Shown piece after piece: positions 43,790-52,083 of a DNA stretch of 64,000 bases. Below the pieces are notes generated by a model. It searched no databases and was not told the DNA's origin. It saw nothing but the letters and a program-made list of their open reading frames with translations. Source of the DNA: Niveispirillum sp943370215 (lineage in GTDB: Bacteria; Pseudomonadota; Alphaproteobacteria; Azospirillales; Azospirillaceae); NCBI GenBank assembly GCA_943370215.1, contig CALRQC020000007.1, positions 104,821 through 168,820 on the forward strand, given 5' to 3'. Within the stretch, counting starts at the first letter, position 1; every line of letters begins with the position of its first letter. A program made the translations under genes and the position numbers.

Positions 43790-43856
43790 CTGGCGTACCG
43801 TCTCAGCGTCAGTTGGAATGCGTTGGGTTGGGTCGTGCGCAGCACGCTGCGACAGG

Positions 43857-44825
43857 TCAGTCAGACGTCCGCCGCAGCAGATTTAACAGCCCGTCCATCT
43901 GCTGGTACAAAAACGGCCCCATGGCCGCGCGGGCCTGTTGCTTGGCCTTATCCATCCGGGCCGCCATCTCCGGCTGCTGGGGGGCCCGCATGGCCTGTCT
44001 GATCTCCGGATGGCGATCCAGCAGCTCCTCGTCAGACAGATCGGCATACTGCGGCTCAGTTCGGACGCGGCGCAGTTCCCGCTGTGCAACCTGGCTTTGG
44101 GTCCAGTCAGTCCGATCCTGCGGCGCAAGGAACGTCGCCGTCATCACCTGCAGGCAGGATTGTAGGAATTTCTGGTAAATGACAGGCAGTTCCGTCGCAA
44201 TCTCGGCACGGGGCCATGCCAGTGATTCAACAAGGTCAGACACCGCATAGCCGGCCGGATCGCCACTGCCCTCCGACGCGCGCAGGGCGTTGGCGCGAAC
44301 GGGGCGCCAGGCTCTGGCCGGGACCGGTTCACCGCCGCTCTCGCCTTCCCAAAGCCGGAGGATCTCCTGGGCAACCGACCGCACGGCGGGATCGATATTT
44401 GCCGACAGGGGAAAATCATCCGACAGAATTTGCTTCAGAAAGACCGACAGGAAGCGCGTGGCGACATCGCTCAGATCATCATCGACGGTGATGGCCTCCA
44501 ACCATTCCATGCCGAATGACCATATCCGCGCATCGCCGGACATGGTGAAGCCACGCGGCGACGCCGCGTCATCCTCAAAGGTAATCCCGGTATTGATCAA
44601 TATCTCACAAAGCAGCGCGAGTTCGAGTGGCAGCCCCGTGCGGGCCACGAACAGGCCGGGATCCTGCGTCTGGGCGATGGTGCCGGCCAGCGAAGCGACA
44701 CCGGCACCGCTTGACCATTTCAGGTAGATCAACGGGATGATCTGCCGGGCTTCCCAACCTTCCCGGACGCGGTTCAGCGTCTCATTCTTCAGGGCTGGAT
44801 CGCCAAGAAACGCTCTAAGTGACAC
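43857..44825 (-). CDS. Unrecognised family protein, cluster paralogue 2
   Basis: 322 residues from a GTG at 44825 (AAAGGAG upstream); this start gives MSLRAFLGDPALKNE and aligns with the N-termini of the two paralogues. A GTG at 44849 is the alternative. Shared signatures: AFxGDPA-x-K, TGLPLELALLCEIL (compare TGIPVDLALLCETL in paralogue 1) and W-R-P-V-R ... DLVESLAW. The C-terminal 100 residues are charged and helical. Unlike the other two, no thioredoxin gene is adjacent. It lies between the FecR-like gene and the ABC transporter. Confidence 0.78.
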   Translation of the reverse strand: MSLRAFLGDPALKNETLNRVREGWEARQIIPLIYLKWSSGAGVASLAGTIAQTQDPGLFVARTGLPLELALLCEILINTGITFEDDAASPRGFTMSGDARIWSFGMEWLEAITVDDDLSDVATRFLSVFLKQILSDDFPLSANIDPAVRSVAQEILRLWEGESGGEPVPARAWRPVRANALRASEGSGDPAGYAVSDLVESLAWPRAEIATELPVIYQKFLQSCLQVMTATFLAPQDRTDWTQSQVAQRELRRVRTEPQYADLSDEELLDRHPEIRQAMRAPQQPEMAARMDKAKQQARAAMGPFLYQQMDGLLNLLRRTSD

Positions 44826-45027
44826 GGCCGCCGCTCCTTTGAAATTCACAGGGGGGAATGCATAGATTTCCTTCCAACCGCCGGTTCGAAGGCCCCAAAA
44901 GGGGAGACGCGCGACCCCGGTCTTTTCCCCACCCGACCCAGTCTATTGTGGGGTGAAGCGGAGGCAGCGCGCCTGAGGCACGCAACGTGCCGACGGCGCC
45001 AACCACCGGAACCGTCACGAAGGCAGT

Positions 45028-45276
45028 TTAGTTTTGATCCGGATCGGTGAAGAAATCCCGGCCGAGTGCTTGGGCCTTTGCCATGTGAATTGATGCGGCC
45101 CAGGCTCTGGCAAAGGCCCCTTGGCGACGAATGTCCGCCGCCAGCCACGTGTCAAGCTCGCTCTCTTCCTCAGGGGAAAGTGGGCGCGCCTCGATGCGGG
45201 CAACCCATAAGGCGGCCGCATCATCAATCCGGGCACTTCTTTCGCGGTCTTCCATCTGCGCCAATGTTTTTTTCAT
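45028..45276 (-). CDS. Truncated FecR-like protein (DUF4880 domain only)
   Basis: 82 residues from the ATG at 45276; a TTG at 45321 is possible. AALWVARIEARPLSPEEESELDTWLAAD (cited by its ends, AALWVARI and TWLAAD) is the N-terminal, cytoplasmic sigma-binding domain of FecR anti-sigma regulators. The membrane span and periplasmic FecR domain (another ~230 residues) are absent. The 178-nt stretch after the stop contains VPVVGAVGTLRASGALPPL in another frame, possibly a decayed membrane segment. Overlaps the end of the sigma-factor gene by about 50 nt. Confidence 0.7.
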   Translation of the reverse strand: MKKTLAQMEDRERSARIDDAAALWVARIEARPLSPEEESELDTWLAADIRRQGAFARAWAASIHMAKAQALGRDFFTDPDQN

Positions 45277-45826
45277 CACATCTATTAGACGCGCCGGACG
45301 ACGATATTCCGGAAAGCGCAATTGTGTCCATAAACAGGCGGATGCCCTTGGCCATGTTTTTTTCCACCGAGCTTTCAGAAAGGTTGAGGCGTTTTGCCGT
45401 GTCGCGCTGGCTCAGCCCCTCAATGCGCCTAAGGATGAAAACGGCAGCAACCTGCTTTGGAAAGCCCGCAACGATGTCGCCGATCCGCCGCAGTTCGTCA
45501 CGGTCGCAGACTGTGCTTTCCGGCGAGGCATCCTGGCATTCGAAACGCGAGAGTTCGGTATCGTCCACCGCCCGGATCGATACGACCTGGGCGCGACGCA
45601 GATGCGTGCAGATGATCGAATGGGCGGTCTGCAAAAGATAGGCACGCGGATTGCGCACGCCCTCGACATTGTCCATGGAGGCGAGCCTGGCATAAGCCTC
45701 CTGGACGATATCGTCGATCTCCAGCTCAACGACGCGACGACGGGCCAGCCAGGCCCGCAGACAGGGTTCATGGGGCAGGATGTGCTGCGCCAGCCACAAT
45801 GCTCGTTCGCTTCCGACCCGTGCCAT
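45224..45826 (-). CDS. ECF sigma factor, FecI type
   Basis: 200 residues. Region 2 has VELEIDDIVQEAYARL and NPRAYLLQTAHSI; region 4 has FILRRIEGLSQRDTAKRL and NLSESSVEKNMAKG, typical of FecI-like sigma factors that drive TonB receptor genes. Begins 3 nt after a 47-codon ORF and overlaps the FecR-like gene at its end. Likely controls the receptor at 39-41.8 kb and perhaps the whole cluster. Confidence 0.9.
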   Translation of the reverse strand: MARVGSERALWLAQHILPHEPCLRAWLARRRVVELEIDDIVQEAYARLASMDNVEGVRNPRAYLLQTAHSIICTHLRRAQVVSIRAVDDTELSRFECQDASPESTVCDRDELRRIGDIVAGFPKQVAAVFILRRIEGLSQRDTAKRLNLSESSVEKNMAKGIRLFMDTIALSGISSSGASNRCDEKNIGADGRPRKKCPD

Positions 45827-45829
45827 CGC

Positions 45830-45973
45830 TTATCTACCCGGCGTTGAAAACAGCCCCAGTGGGCTGAGGGGCCCGCCGGGTTTGCCATTGCGGAAAAGGC
45901 CGGTCACGGCCGGCACCCGGTTCAGCGCCATCCCATCCCTCTGCTTCGACCGTCGGAGCGTTTCCTGTGGCAT
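45830..45973 (-). CDS. Small ORF, 47 codons, candidate precursor peptide
   Basis: ATG at 45973 lies 8 nt after the AraC stop, and the TAA ends 3 nt before the sigma-factor ATG, so the frame fills the gap exactly. It begins MPQETLRRSK, has MALNRVPAVTGLF in the middle, and ends in a Gly/Pro-rich tail (NGKPGGPL, then SPLGLFSTPGR). The motif GLF occurs twice. The basic, polar N-terminal half and the Gly/Pro/Leu-rich C-terminal half resemble a leader-core layout. No Shine-Dalgarno better than GAGAAG is seen, and the product is not recognised, so coding is inferred from position only. Confidence 0.45.
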   Translation of the reverse strand: MPQETLRRSKQRDGMALNRVPAVTGLFRNGKPGGPLSPLGLFSTPGR

Positions 45974-45981
45974 GGCGCTTC

Positions 45982-46884
45982 TCAATGCGGGAGGTAGGCA
46001 CTGCGCCCCTGCCGCATCGCCTTAGCAGAGACGCCAAAGCGGGCACGGAACAGGTGTGCGAAATGGGACAGGCTGGAAAAGCCAACGCCGTAGGCGATTT
46101 CAGAGACGCGATCGTTGGTGTGCATGAGCTGGTATTGCGCCGTGACCAGCCTGATCTCGTTCAGGAAGGCGTTGAAGCTGGTGCCATGGCTGGCACAGGT
46201 CTTATAGATCGTCCGCACAGAGCATTTGAGGCTGGCAGCCGCGTCATGGGCCGAAACGCCCGGCGTATCGAGGTTGCGCATGATGAATTCGAGGATCCCC
46301 CCGATGCGCCCCTGCCAGCGCGGCAGCGATTTGGCGGTATCGACGCAGGCGGCCAGTGCCGTGCGCATCAGGTCAGCGATCATCGTCAACCCCTGGGCCG
46401 CCGAAACCGCGTCGTCATTCGGCAGGTCGAAGATCGTCCCGGCCAGCTTCGCCATGATCGGCGTGGCGAAATAATCCTTGCCGACATAAAGGTCGGGCAG
46501 GATCAGCAATCCGTCCAGGAACCGCTGCATGGCCCACCAGGCGGGCAGGGTAATGATCAGGGCGTCCAGGTCATCTGTCCCCTCCAGCGTCATCGGTCGC
46601 CAGGCACAGGCGACGAAGATGTCCCCTTGGGTCAGCGTGCGGCTATGGCCGGTCTGAACCATGCGGAGCTGACCGGAGCGCATGAATATGATGTGGGCGC
46701 AGAAGCCCGGCCTACCGAACGCCGTCGCCCCTTCCAGTGAAAAGGCGAAGGCGTCACTGGTAAGATGATGGATGGCAGCGATGTCACGCAGCACGCTGTC
46801 AACGTGCAAGCCAGCCCCACCGCGCAATCCGAGGATCGGATTGGCGGCGAAAACGGAAGCTATCTGCGCGCGGATCGTTGCCAT
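45982..46884 (-). CDS. AraC-family regulator of the TldD/PmbA cluster
   Basis: 300 residues from MATIRAQIAS, 8 nt after the paralogue-3 stop; longer frames would overlap that gene. The N-terminal ~180 residues resemble the AraC_binding_2 domain; the C-terminus has HTH helices in AHDAAASLKCSVRTIYKTC and VSEIAYGVGFSSLSHFAHLF. Embedded in the operon between the paralogue-3 gene and the small ORF, so it is likely a pathway-specific activator answering to the cluster's product or cargo. Confidence 0.87.
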   Translation of the reverse strand: MATIRAQIASVFAANPILGLRGGAGLHVDSVLRDIAAIHHLTSDAFAFSLEGATAFGRPGFCAHIIFMRSGQLRMVQTGHSRTLTQGDIFVACAWRPMTLEGTDDLDALIITLPAWWAMQRFLDGLLILPDLYVGKDYFATPIMAKLAGTIFDLPNDDAVSAAQGLTMIADLMRTALAACVDTAKSLPRWQGRIGGILEFIMRNLDTPGVSAHDAAASLKCSVRTIYKTCASHGTSFNAFLNEIRLVTAQYQLMHTNDRVSEIAYGVGFSSLSHFAHLFRARFGVSAKAMRQGRSAYLPH

Positions 46885-46892
46885 CAGACCTG

Positions 46893-47810
46893 TTATCGGC
46901 TGAGAGATTGAGCCGGCTGCGCCCCGGACGGGGACGCATTCCGGGACCGGAATGCTGCGCTGGCGAGGTCGAGAACCTGTTGCTGAATGGCCGCGCGCCA
47001 TAGGGCCATCTTGGCGTTCGAGCGGGCACGCCGTGCCATCGACCGCTGCTTCAGCGCGTTGCGCACCGGGTCCGCCGCCCAGACCCGTTCGACCTCGGCC
47101 AAAAACGCCTCAACATCGATGCTGTCCAGCGACTGCGTTTTGGACAGGGCCTCCATCGCCTCTTCGTTGATCTTGTTCATCTCCGCCTGGAAGGTTTCAT
47201 TCTCCGCATCGGAGAAGCAATCCTCGTCAGAGGCGTCGGCTTCGATATTGACCGCCGCCGACCAGGCGGTGATCACGTCATGGGCCGCACCGGGGGCCTG
47301 TTCCAGATCCCAGGCCAGCGACATCACCAGATCGACCGCCCGTTCAGCACGCGTATCCGCATTGCGCATCGCCGCCAGGGCGGTGCGTGTGGCGCGCCAT
47401 GCCTTCTTGTCGATGGGCTTGTCGATCGACTGGGTCACCAGATCAACGACCCCTTCGCACGCCGCGTGGAGTGGCCCGGGCTTGATGACGTTCGCACGGC
47501 CATAGACCGGATCGTTCCAGGCCAGCAGCAGGGTTTGCCGCGCCAGCGCGCCCGTCTCCGCCCCGACGGGGATGGCGTTGAGCAGGGCTTCATAAAAGCC
47601 GGTCGCATCCTCCGCTTCCCCGAAAGCGCCGAGCGCCGGCAGCAATCGCGCCAGGGCCGGGTGCAGGCCATAATCGTCCGACAGGACCGAGATATCGCCC
47701 TCCACCGAGGCGCGGGTCAGCCACGCCTGATAGATCGGCCCTTTTTCGCGAATGTCGGCGATCAGGGCAGCACGCTTGGCCGCGTCACCAAATGCCCGGT
47801 AAATGCTCAT
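46893..47810 (-). CDS. Unrecognised family protein, cluster paralogue 3
   Basis: 305 residues, not recognised. The start MSIYRAFGDAAKRAAL aligns with the paralogues' AFxGDPA-x-K, and W-R-A-T-R-T-A-L-A-A ... DLVMSLAWDLEQ matches their central signature. It is the most divergent member, with an acidic segment (NIEADASDEDCFSDAENE) and a basic C-terminus. ATGA-coupled to the upstream thioredoxin, as in paralogue 1. The repeated thioredoxin coupling is the main clue to function. Confidence 0.78.
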   Translation of the reverse strand: MSIYRAFGDAAKRAALIADIREKGPIYQAWLTRASVEGDISVLSDDYGLHPALARLLPALGAFGEAEDATGFYEALLNAIPVGAETGALARQTLLLAWNDPVYGRANVIKPGPLHAACEGVVDLVTQSIDKPIDKKAWRATRTALAAMRNADTRAERAVDLVMSLAWDLEQAPGAAHDVITAWSAAVNIEADASDEDCFSDAENETFQAEMNKINEEAMEALSKTQSLDSIDVEAFLAEVERVWAADPVRNALKQRSMARRARSNAKMALWRAAIQQQVLDLASAAFRSRNASPSGAQPAQSLSR

Positions 47811-48142
47811 TCCCCGGCCCCCGCAAAGGGTTCCAGCACCGTTGCCAGCTTGCCGCGCGACACCATGCCCTGAAAACGTTCCACGGGCTGACCATCCTTG
47901 ATGATGATGAAGGTCGGCACCCCTTGTACGTCATATTTCTGGGCCAGCGTCGGCTCCTGATCGACATCAACCTTGACGAAGGCGATCTCTCCGTCGAATT
48001 CGCGGGCCGCGTCCTCCAGCGCCGGGGCCGACGCCTTGCAGGGGCCACACCAGACGGCATGGAAATCGACCAGAACCGGAATAGTCGACTGAAGGACTTC
48101 CGCCTCGAAGGCTTCAGTCGTGACATCCTTGAGCTTGGACAT
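47807..48142 (-). CDS. Thioredoxin
   Basis: 111 residues: FHAVWCGPCKASAPALED redox site, DVDQEP, and cis-Pro in QGVPTF. AVWCGPC resembles thioredoxins of dedicated systems. It follows the thioredoxin reductase gene by 56 nt and overlaps paralogue 3 by 4 nt. Confidence 0.92.
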   Translation of the reverse strand: MSKLKDVTTEAFEAEVLQSTIPVLVDFHAVWCGPCKASAPALEDAAREFDGEIAFVKVDVDQEPTLAQKYDVQGVPTFIIIKDGQPVERFQGMVSRGKLATVLEPFAGAGE

Positions 48143-48198
48143 GGGGTGTTCCCTCCTTCGGGTGCCGGTTCAACCGGCGCCGATAGTGTGAAGATTGA

Positions 48199-49188
48199 TC
48201 AGGGGGCGATTTTCTCAGCCAAGGCCGCATCGGCGGCCTGATCGATCAGGTAGCGTTCGGCTTCCAGGGCCGCCATGCATCCCATGCCGGCCGACACCAC
48301 CGCCTGCCGGAAATGCTTGTCCTGCACGTCACCGGCAGCGAACACGCCGGGCACGCTGGTCGCGGTCGACCCCGGCGTGACCAGGATGTAGCCATCCTCG
48401 TCCATGGCGAGCTGATCCTTGAACAGGCTTGTCGCCGGGTTATGACCGATGGCGACGAACAGGCCGTCAAGGGTCAGGGTGGATTGCGCGCCGGTCAGCG
48501 GGTGGTTGAGCTGGACACCCGTCACCTTGCTGCCATTCCCCAAAACCTCGGCGACCTCGGCATTCCAGATGATCTTGATTTTCGGGTGGGCAAACAGGCG
48601 GGCCTGATTGGTCTTGTCGGCGCGCAGGCTGTCGCGGCGATGGATCAGGTAGACCGCGCTGGCGAAATTGGCCAGATGCAGTGCGTCTTCCACCGCCGTG
48701 TTGCCGCCGCCGACGACGGCGCACACCCGGCCCCGGAAGAAAAAGCCGTCGCAGGTGGCGCAGGCTGACACGCCTTGCCCGCGATAGCGCGTTTCACTTT
48801 CCAGGCCCAGCCAGCGCGCATTGGCACCTGTGGCAATGATCAGGCTGTCGGCCGTGTAGCGGTCGCCCATATCGCCGGTTGCCACGAAGGGCCGCTGCGT
48901 CAGATCGACATCGACGATATAATCGGCGATGACTTCCGCACCGACATGCCGGGCGTGGTTGCCCATGCGCAGCATCAGGTCTGGCCCCTGCACGCTGGCA
49001 TCACCCGGCCAGTTCTCGACCTCGGTGGTGATGGTCAACTGGCCGCCGGGCTGTGGCCCTTCGATCAGCAGCGGGTTCAAGGCGCTGCGCGAGGCATAGA
49101 TCGCCGCCGTGTAACCGGCCGGGCCCGACCCGATGATCAGAACCTTGCTGTGGCGGGGGGCCGCGTTGTTTGGTTTGGCTCGCATCAT
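48199..49188 (-). CDS. trxB: Thioredoxin-disulfide reductase
   Basis: 329 residues with ATGA overlap to the tldD stop (ATG at 49188 or 49185). FAD motif IGSGPAGYTAAIYASR, PGGQLTITTEVENWPG, redox pair ACATCDG, NADPH motif VVGGGNTAVEDA and the closing FAAGDVQDKHFRQAV. The low-molecular-weight bacterial TrxB type. Placed inside the operon, it can reduce the three cluster thioredoxins with NADPH. Confidence 0.93.
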   Translation of the reverse strand: MMRAKPNNAAPRHSKVLIIGSGPAGYTAAIYASRSALNPLLIEGPQPGGQLTITTEVENWPGDASVQGPDLMLRMGNHARHVGAEVIADYIVDVDLTQRPFVATGDMGDRYTADSLIIATGANARWLGLESETRYRGQGVSACATCDGFFFRGRVCAVVGGGNTAVEDALHLANFASAVYLIHRRDSLRADKTNQARLFAHPKIKIIWNAEVAEVLGNGSKVTGVQLNHPLTGAQSTLTLDGLFVAIGHNPATSLFKDQLAMDEDGYILVTPGSTATSVPGVFAAGDVQDKHFRQAVVSAGMGCMAALEAERYLIDQAADAALAEKIAP

Positions 49189-50654
49189 CAGGCTCCTGCA
49201 CCACCGACAACGATATTGTCTATGCGGATCGTCGGCTGCCCCACGCAGACGGGCACGGTCTGGCCGGCCTTGCCGCAGAAGCCGATCCCCAGCTCCAGGT
49301 CATTGCCGATCATGGAAATATGCTTCAGTGCCTCGTTGCCGACACCGATCAGGGTCGCGCCCTCAATCGGGGCCGTCACCTTGCCATCCTCGATCAGAAA
49401 GGCCTTCTCGGCGGAGAAGTTGAATTGCCCCGACGTGATATCGACCGTTCCGCCGCTGAACTCCACCGCATAGATGCCGTTCTTGACCGACGCGATAATC
49501 TCTTCGGGGGCGTAGGGCCCACGTTCCAGGAAGGTGTTGGTCATCCGGGTCATGGGCAGATCGGCATAGGATTGCCGGCGACCATTGCCGGTCATCCGGT
49601 CCTTCATGATCCGGGCGCTGGTCTTGTCCTGCATCAGGCCGACCAGACGGCCATCCTCGATCAGCATCGTGCGCTGTCCGACAACACCTTCATCATCGAT
49701 ATTCAGGGAGCCGCGCGCATCGGGCACGGTCGCGTCATCAAAGACATTGACGCCGGGTGCGGCGATCCGCTGCCCCATCATGCCGTTGAACACGGATTCG
49801 CGTTTGCGGTGGAAATCGCCTTCCAACCCGTGGCCGATCGCCTCATGCAGCAGGACACCAGGAAAGCCGTTGCCCAGCACCACCGTCATTTCACCGGCGG
49901 GCGACGGGATGGCCTCCAGGTTCGTCAGCGCGATCGACGTGGCCTTGCGGACCATTTTCTCCAGGCGACCGTCATTAAATTCACCCAGCGTGAACCGGCC
50001 GCCATCCCCGGCCGAGCCGGAGGCGCGCCGGGTGTTCCCCTCCGCCACGACGGAAATATTGACGCGGACCTGCGGGCGGATGTCGCCGGCCAATGTGCCA
50101 TCGGTCGCGCAGACAAGGATCGTCGCATCCTCGACAGCCAACTGGGCATTGACCTCGGTGATGCGCGGATCGACGGCGCGCGCCAAGTCATCCAGCCGGC
50201 GCAGCAGGGCAACCTTCTGGATCGTATCGATACCACCGGCGGCTTCAAGCGTCGAATAGGCCTGGGAATCCTGGTTGAGCCCCTTGATCTCAACACCCCG
50301 GCCTGTCTCGGCGACATCCTGACCATGGGACTGCATGGCGCGGGCAGCGGCGGTAACGGCGTCAATCGCCTTGCTGCTGATGTCGCTGGAATAGGCGAAG
50401 GCGGTATTTTCGCCGGTGACGGTGCGGGCGCCGATGCCCTGCGAGATGCCAAAGGCGGCGCGCGCCACCTTGCCGCGTTCCAGCGACCAGGTATCGCGGG
50501 TCGTCATCTCGAAATACAGGTCGCCATAATCGGCGCCCCGCCCCCACAGATTGGCGAGGCCGTTTTGCAGCGTGTTGATGTCGAGATCGTTGGCAGCAAG
50601 AAGCTGCGTTTGCGCGCGCGTCAGACGATCAGCAGCGGTGAGAGACATTTGCAT
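49188..50654 (-). CDS. tldD: TldD metalloprotease
   Basis: 488 residues from MQMSLTAADRL with AAGGA upstream; a second ATG two codons later is possible. The zinc-protease motif HEAIGHGLEGD (about residues 270-280) is intact, with the downstream Cys in ELGIGFCGKAGQ that supplies a further ligand region. TldD/TldE form a heterodimer that degrades unfolded peptides and, in E. coli, removes the leader from microcin B17; SbmA imports that microcin. The same combination here points to maturation or turnover of a peptide. Confidence 0.93.
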   Translation of the reverse strand: MQMSLTAADRLTRAQTQLLAANDLDINTLQNGLANLWGRGADYGDLYFEMTTRDTWSLERGKVARAAFGISQGIGARTVTGENTAFAYSSDISSKAIDAVTAAARAMQSHGQDVAETGRGVEIKGLNQDSQAYSTLEAAGGIDTIQKVALLRRLDDLARAVDPRITEVNAQLAVEDATILVCATDGTLAGDIRPQVRVNISVVAEGNTRRASGSAGDGGRFTLGEFNDGRLEKMVRKATSIALTNLEAIPSPAGEMTVVLGNGFPGVLLHEAIGHGLEGDFHRKRESVFNGMMGQRIAAPGVNVFDDATVPDARGSLNIDDEGVVGQRTMLIEDGRLVGLMQDKTSARIMKDRMTGNGRRQSYADLPMTRMTNTFLERGPYAPEEIIASVKNGIYAVEFSGGTVDITSGQFNFSAEKAFLIEDGKVTAPIEGATLIGVGNEALKHISMIGNDLELGIGFCGKAGQTVPVCVGQPTIRIDNIVVGGAGA

Positions 50655-50679
50655 CAATTCCTTCGTCTTGACGGCACGA

Positions 50680-52083
50680 TCACCGGCCGGCGATCTGCAT
50701 GTCGGGAAGCAGGATCGAGCCGACCCGGATGGCACCATCCCGGTAAGTGTCGGCACCAACCGCAACGATCGCCTTGAACATTTCCTGAAGATTGCCGGCG
50801 ACGGTGAAGCCTTGAACGGCCTGCGTCACCTGACCATTCTCCACCCAGAAACCGGCCGCCGCGCGGGAATAGACGCCCGTGGCGGGGTTGGAGCCGCCGC
50901 CCATGAAGCGGGTCAGCCACAGGCCGGTGCCCATCTTGCGCAACATGGCGGTCAGATCGTCGGTGGGGGCGGTCAGGCTGCTGATCAGCGCAAGGTTGCG
51001 CATCCCGCCGGCATTGCCGGTGGAGGCACGGCCCAGTTTGCGCCCCATGCGCGTGTCGAGAAACAGCCCCTTCACCACGCCATCGCGAATGATGTCGCGG
51101 CGCGTGCCGGCGACGCCCTCGCTATCGAAGGCGGCACTGGCCAGGCCGAACGGCTCGAACGGATCTTCCGTGACGCTCAGGTGCGCGGTCGTCAGCACCT
51201 GCCCCATCGCATCGGGCAGGAAGGTCATGCGCTGGAACTGGGCGCCGCCGCTCAACTGCCCGCACATCTCCCGCACCAGGCTGGCGGCGACAGTGGCATC
51301 GATAAGCACCGGGGCGCGTCGCGTCGTCAGACCCTCCGCGCCCAGCATGTCCAGGGCCCGCTTGGCGGCAAGATGGCCGACCTGCTCCGCGCTCTCCAGC
51401 TCCTCGATCCGGCGCACGCTGGATGACCAGTGGCCCTGCTTCATCTCATCGCCGCGCTGGGCGATGGTCTGGCACCAGCGATGCTGCATGGAACTGCTGC
51501 CCGTGCGGCAGAAGCCCTGACTGGTCGCCAGGGCGAACCGGGCATCCTGGCTGGCCGCACCCGCTTCCGACACCCGGACAGCATCAGCGGTGGCGGTGGC
51601 CTTCACCGCCGCCTCAATGGCCATGGCGGCATCGGTCAGTTCCATGGCGTTATGGCCGGACGGCGCAAAAAGCGGAACCGACGGGCTCTCCCACGCCAGG
51701 GTATCACGATCAGCCAGCCCCGCCTCTTCATCGGGCTCAAGCTGGCGGGCCATGCTGATGGCCTGCTCGACCACGCGGTCAATGGCGTTGCGGCTCAACG
51801 ACTCTGTCGACGCCATCCCGGTGCGCCCTTCCAGGAACACCGTGATCTGAAGGCTTTGATTGCCATCCCGAACGGCGTTTTCGACCTCGCCATTCGCGAC
51901 GGTGATGCTGATCCCGCCGCCCTCATTGACGCGGGCGATGGCGCCCCCGGCCCCCAGCGCCGTGCTGCGCTCAACCGCATAAGTCACGGCCTTGGCAAGA
52001 TCGGCTTCGCTTTGCAGCAGATAGCCGTCACCCCCCTCACGAGGGCCCCCCTCAACGGGCCGGGAAAGGCTGCCAATGCTCAT
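50680..52083 (-). CDS. pmbA: PmbA/TldE, TldD partner
   Basis: 467 residues; AAGGAG 6 nt before the ATG at 52083. PmbA/TldE features: DGVVKGLFLDTRMGRKLG, GNAGGMRNL, MGGGSNPATGVYSRAAAGFWVENG (cited in part: GVYSRAAAGFWVENG) and no HExxxH motif, as expected for the non-catalytic subunit. First gene of the minus-strand cluster; tldD follows by 25 nt. Most alphaproteobacteria carry tldD and pmbA apart in housekeeping loci, so this coupled pair is likely a specialised copy. Confidence 0.92.
   Translation of the reverse strand: MSIGSLSRPVEGGPREGGDGYLLQSEADLAKAVTYAVERSTALGAGGAIARVNEGGGISITVANGEVENAVRDGNQSLQITVFLEGRTGMASTESLSRNAIDRVVEQAISMARQLEPDEEAGLADRDTLAWESPSVPLFAPSGHNAMELTDAAMAIEAAVKATATADAVRVSEAGAASQDARFALATSQGFCRTGSSSMQHRWCQTIAQRGDEMKQGHWSSSVRRIEELESAEQVGHLAAKRALDMLGAEGLTTRRAPVLIDATVAASLVREMCGQLSGGAQFQRMTFLPDAMGQVLTTAHLSVTEDPFEPFGLASAAFDSEGVAGTRRDIIRDGVVKGLFLDTRMGRKLGRASTGNAGGMRNLALISSLTAPTDDLTAMLRKMGTGLWLTRFMGGGSNPATGVYSRAAAGFWVENGQVTQAVQGFTVAGNLQEMFKAIVAVGADTYRDGAIRVGSILLPDMQIAGR

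Noticed and set aside
44815..45018. GTG-started 67-codon frame in the gap after the FecR-like gene
   Set aside because: It overlaps the better-supported start of paralogue 2 and has no ribosome binding site; more likely residual FecR sequence.
37249..52083. Assignment as microcin B17-like, lasso peptide or methanobactin cluster
   Set aside because: No YcaO/McbB-like, lasso B/C, or DUF692/MbnB-MbnC genes are present; only TldD/PmbA and transport functions overlap with these systems.
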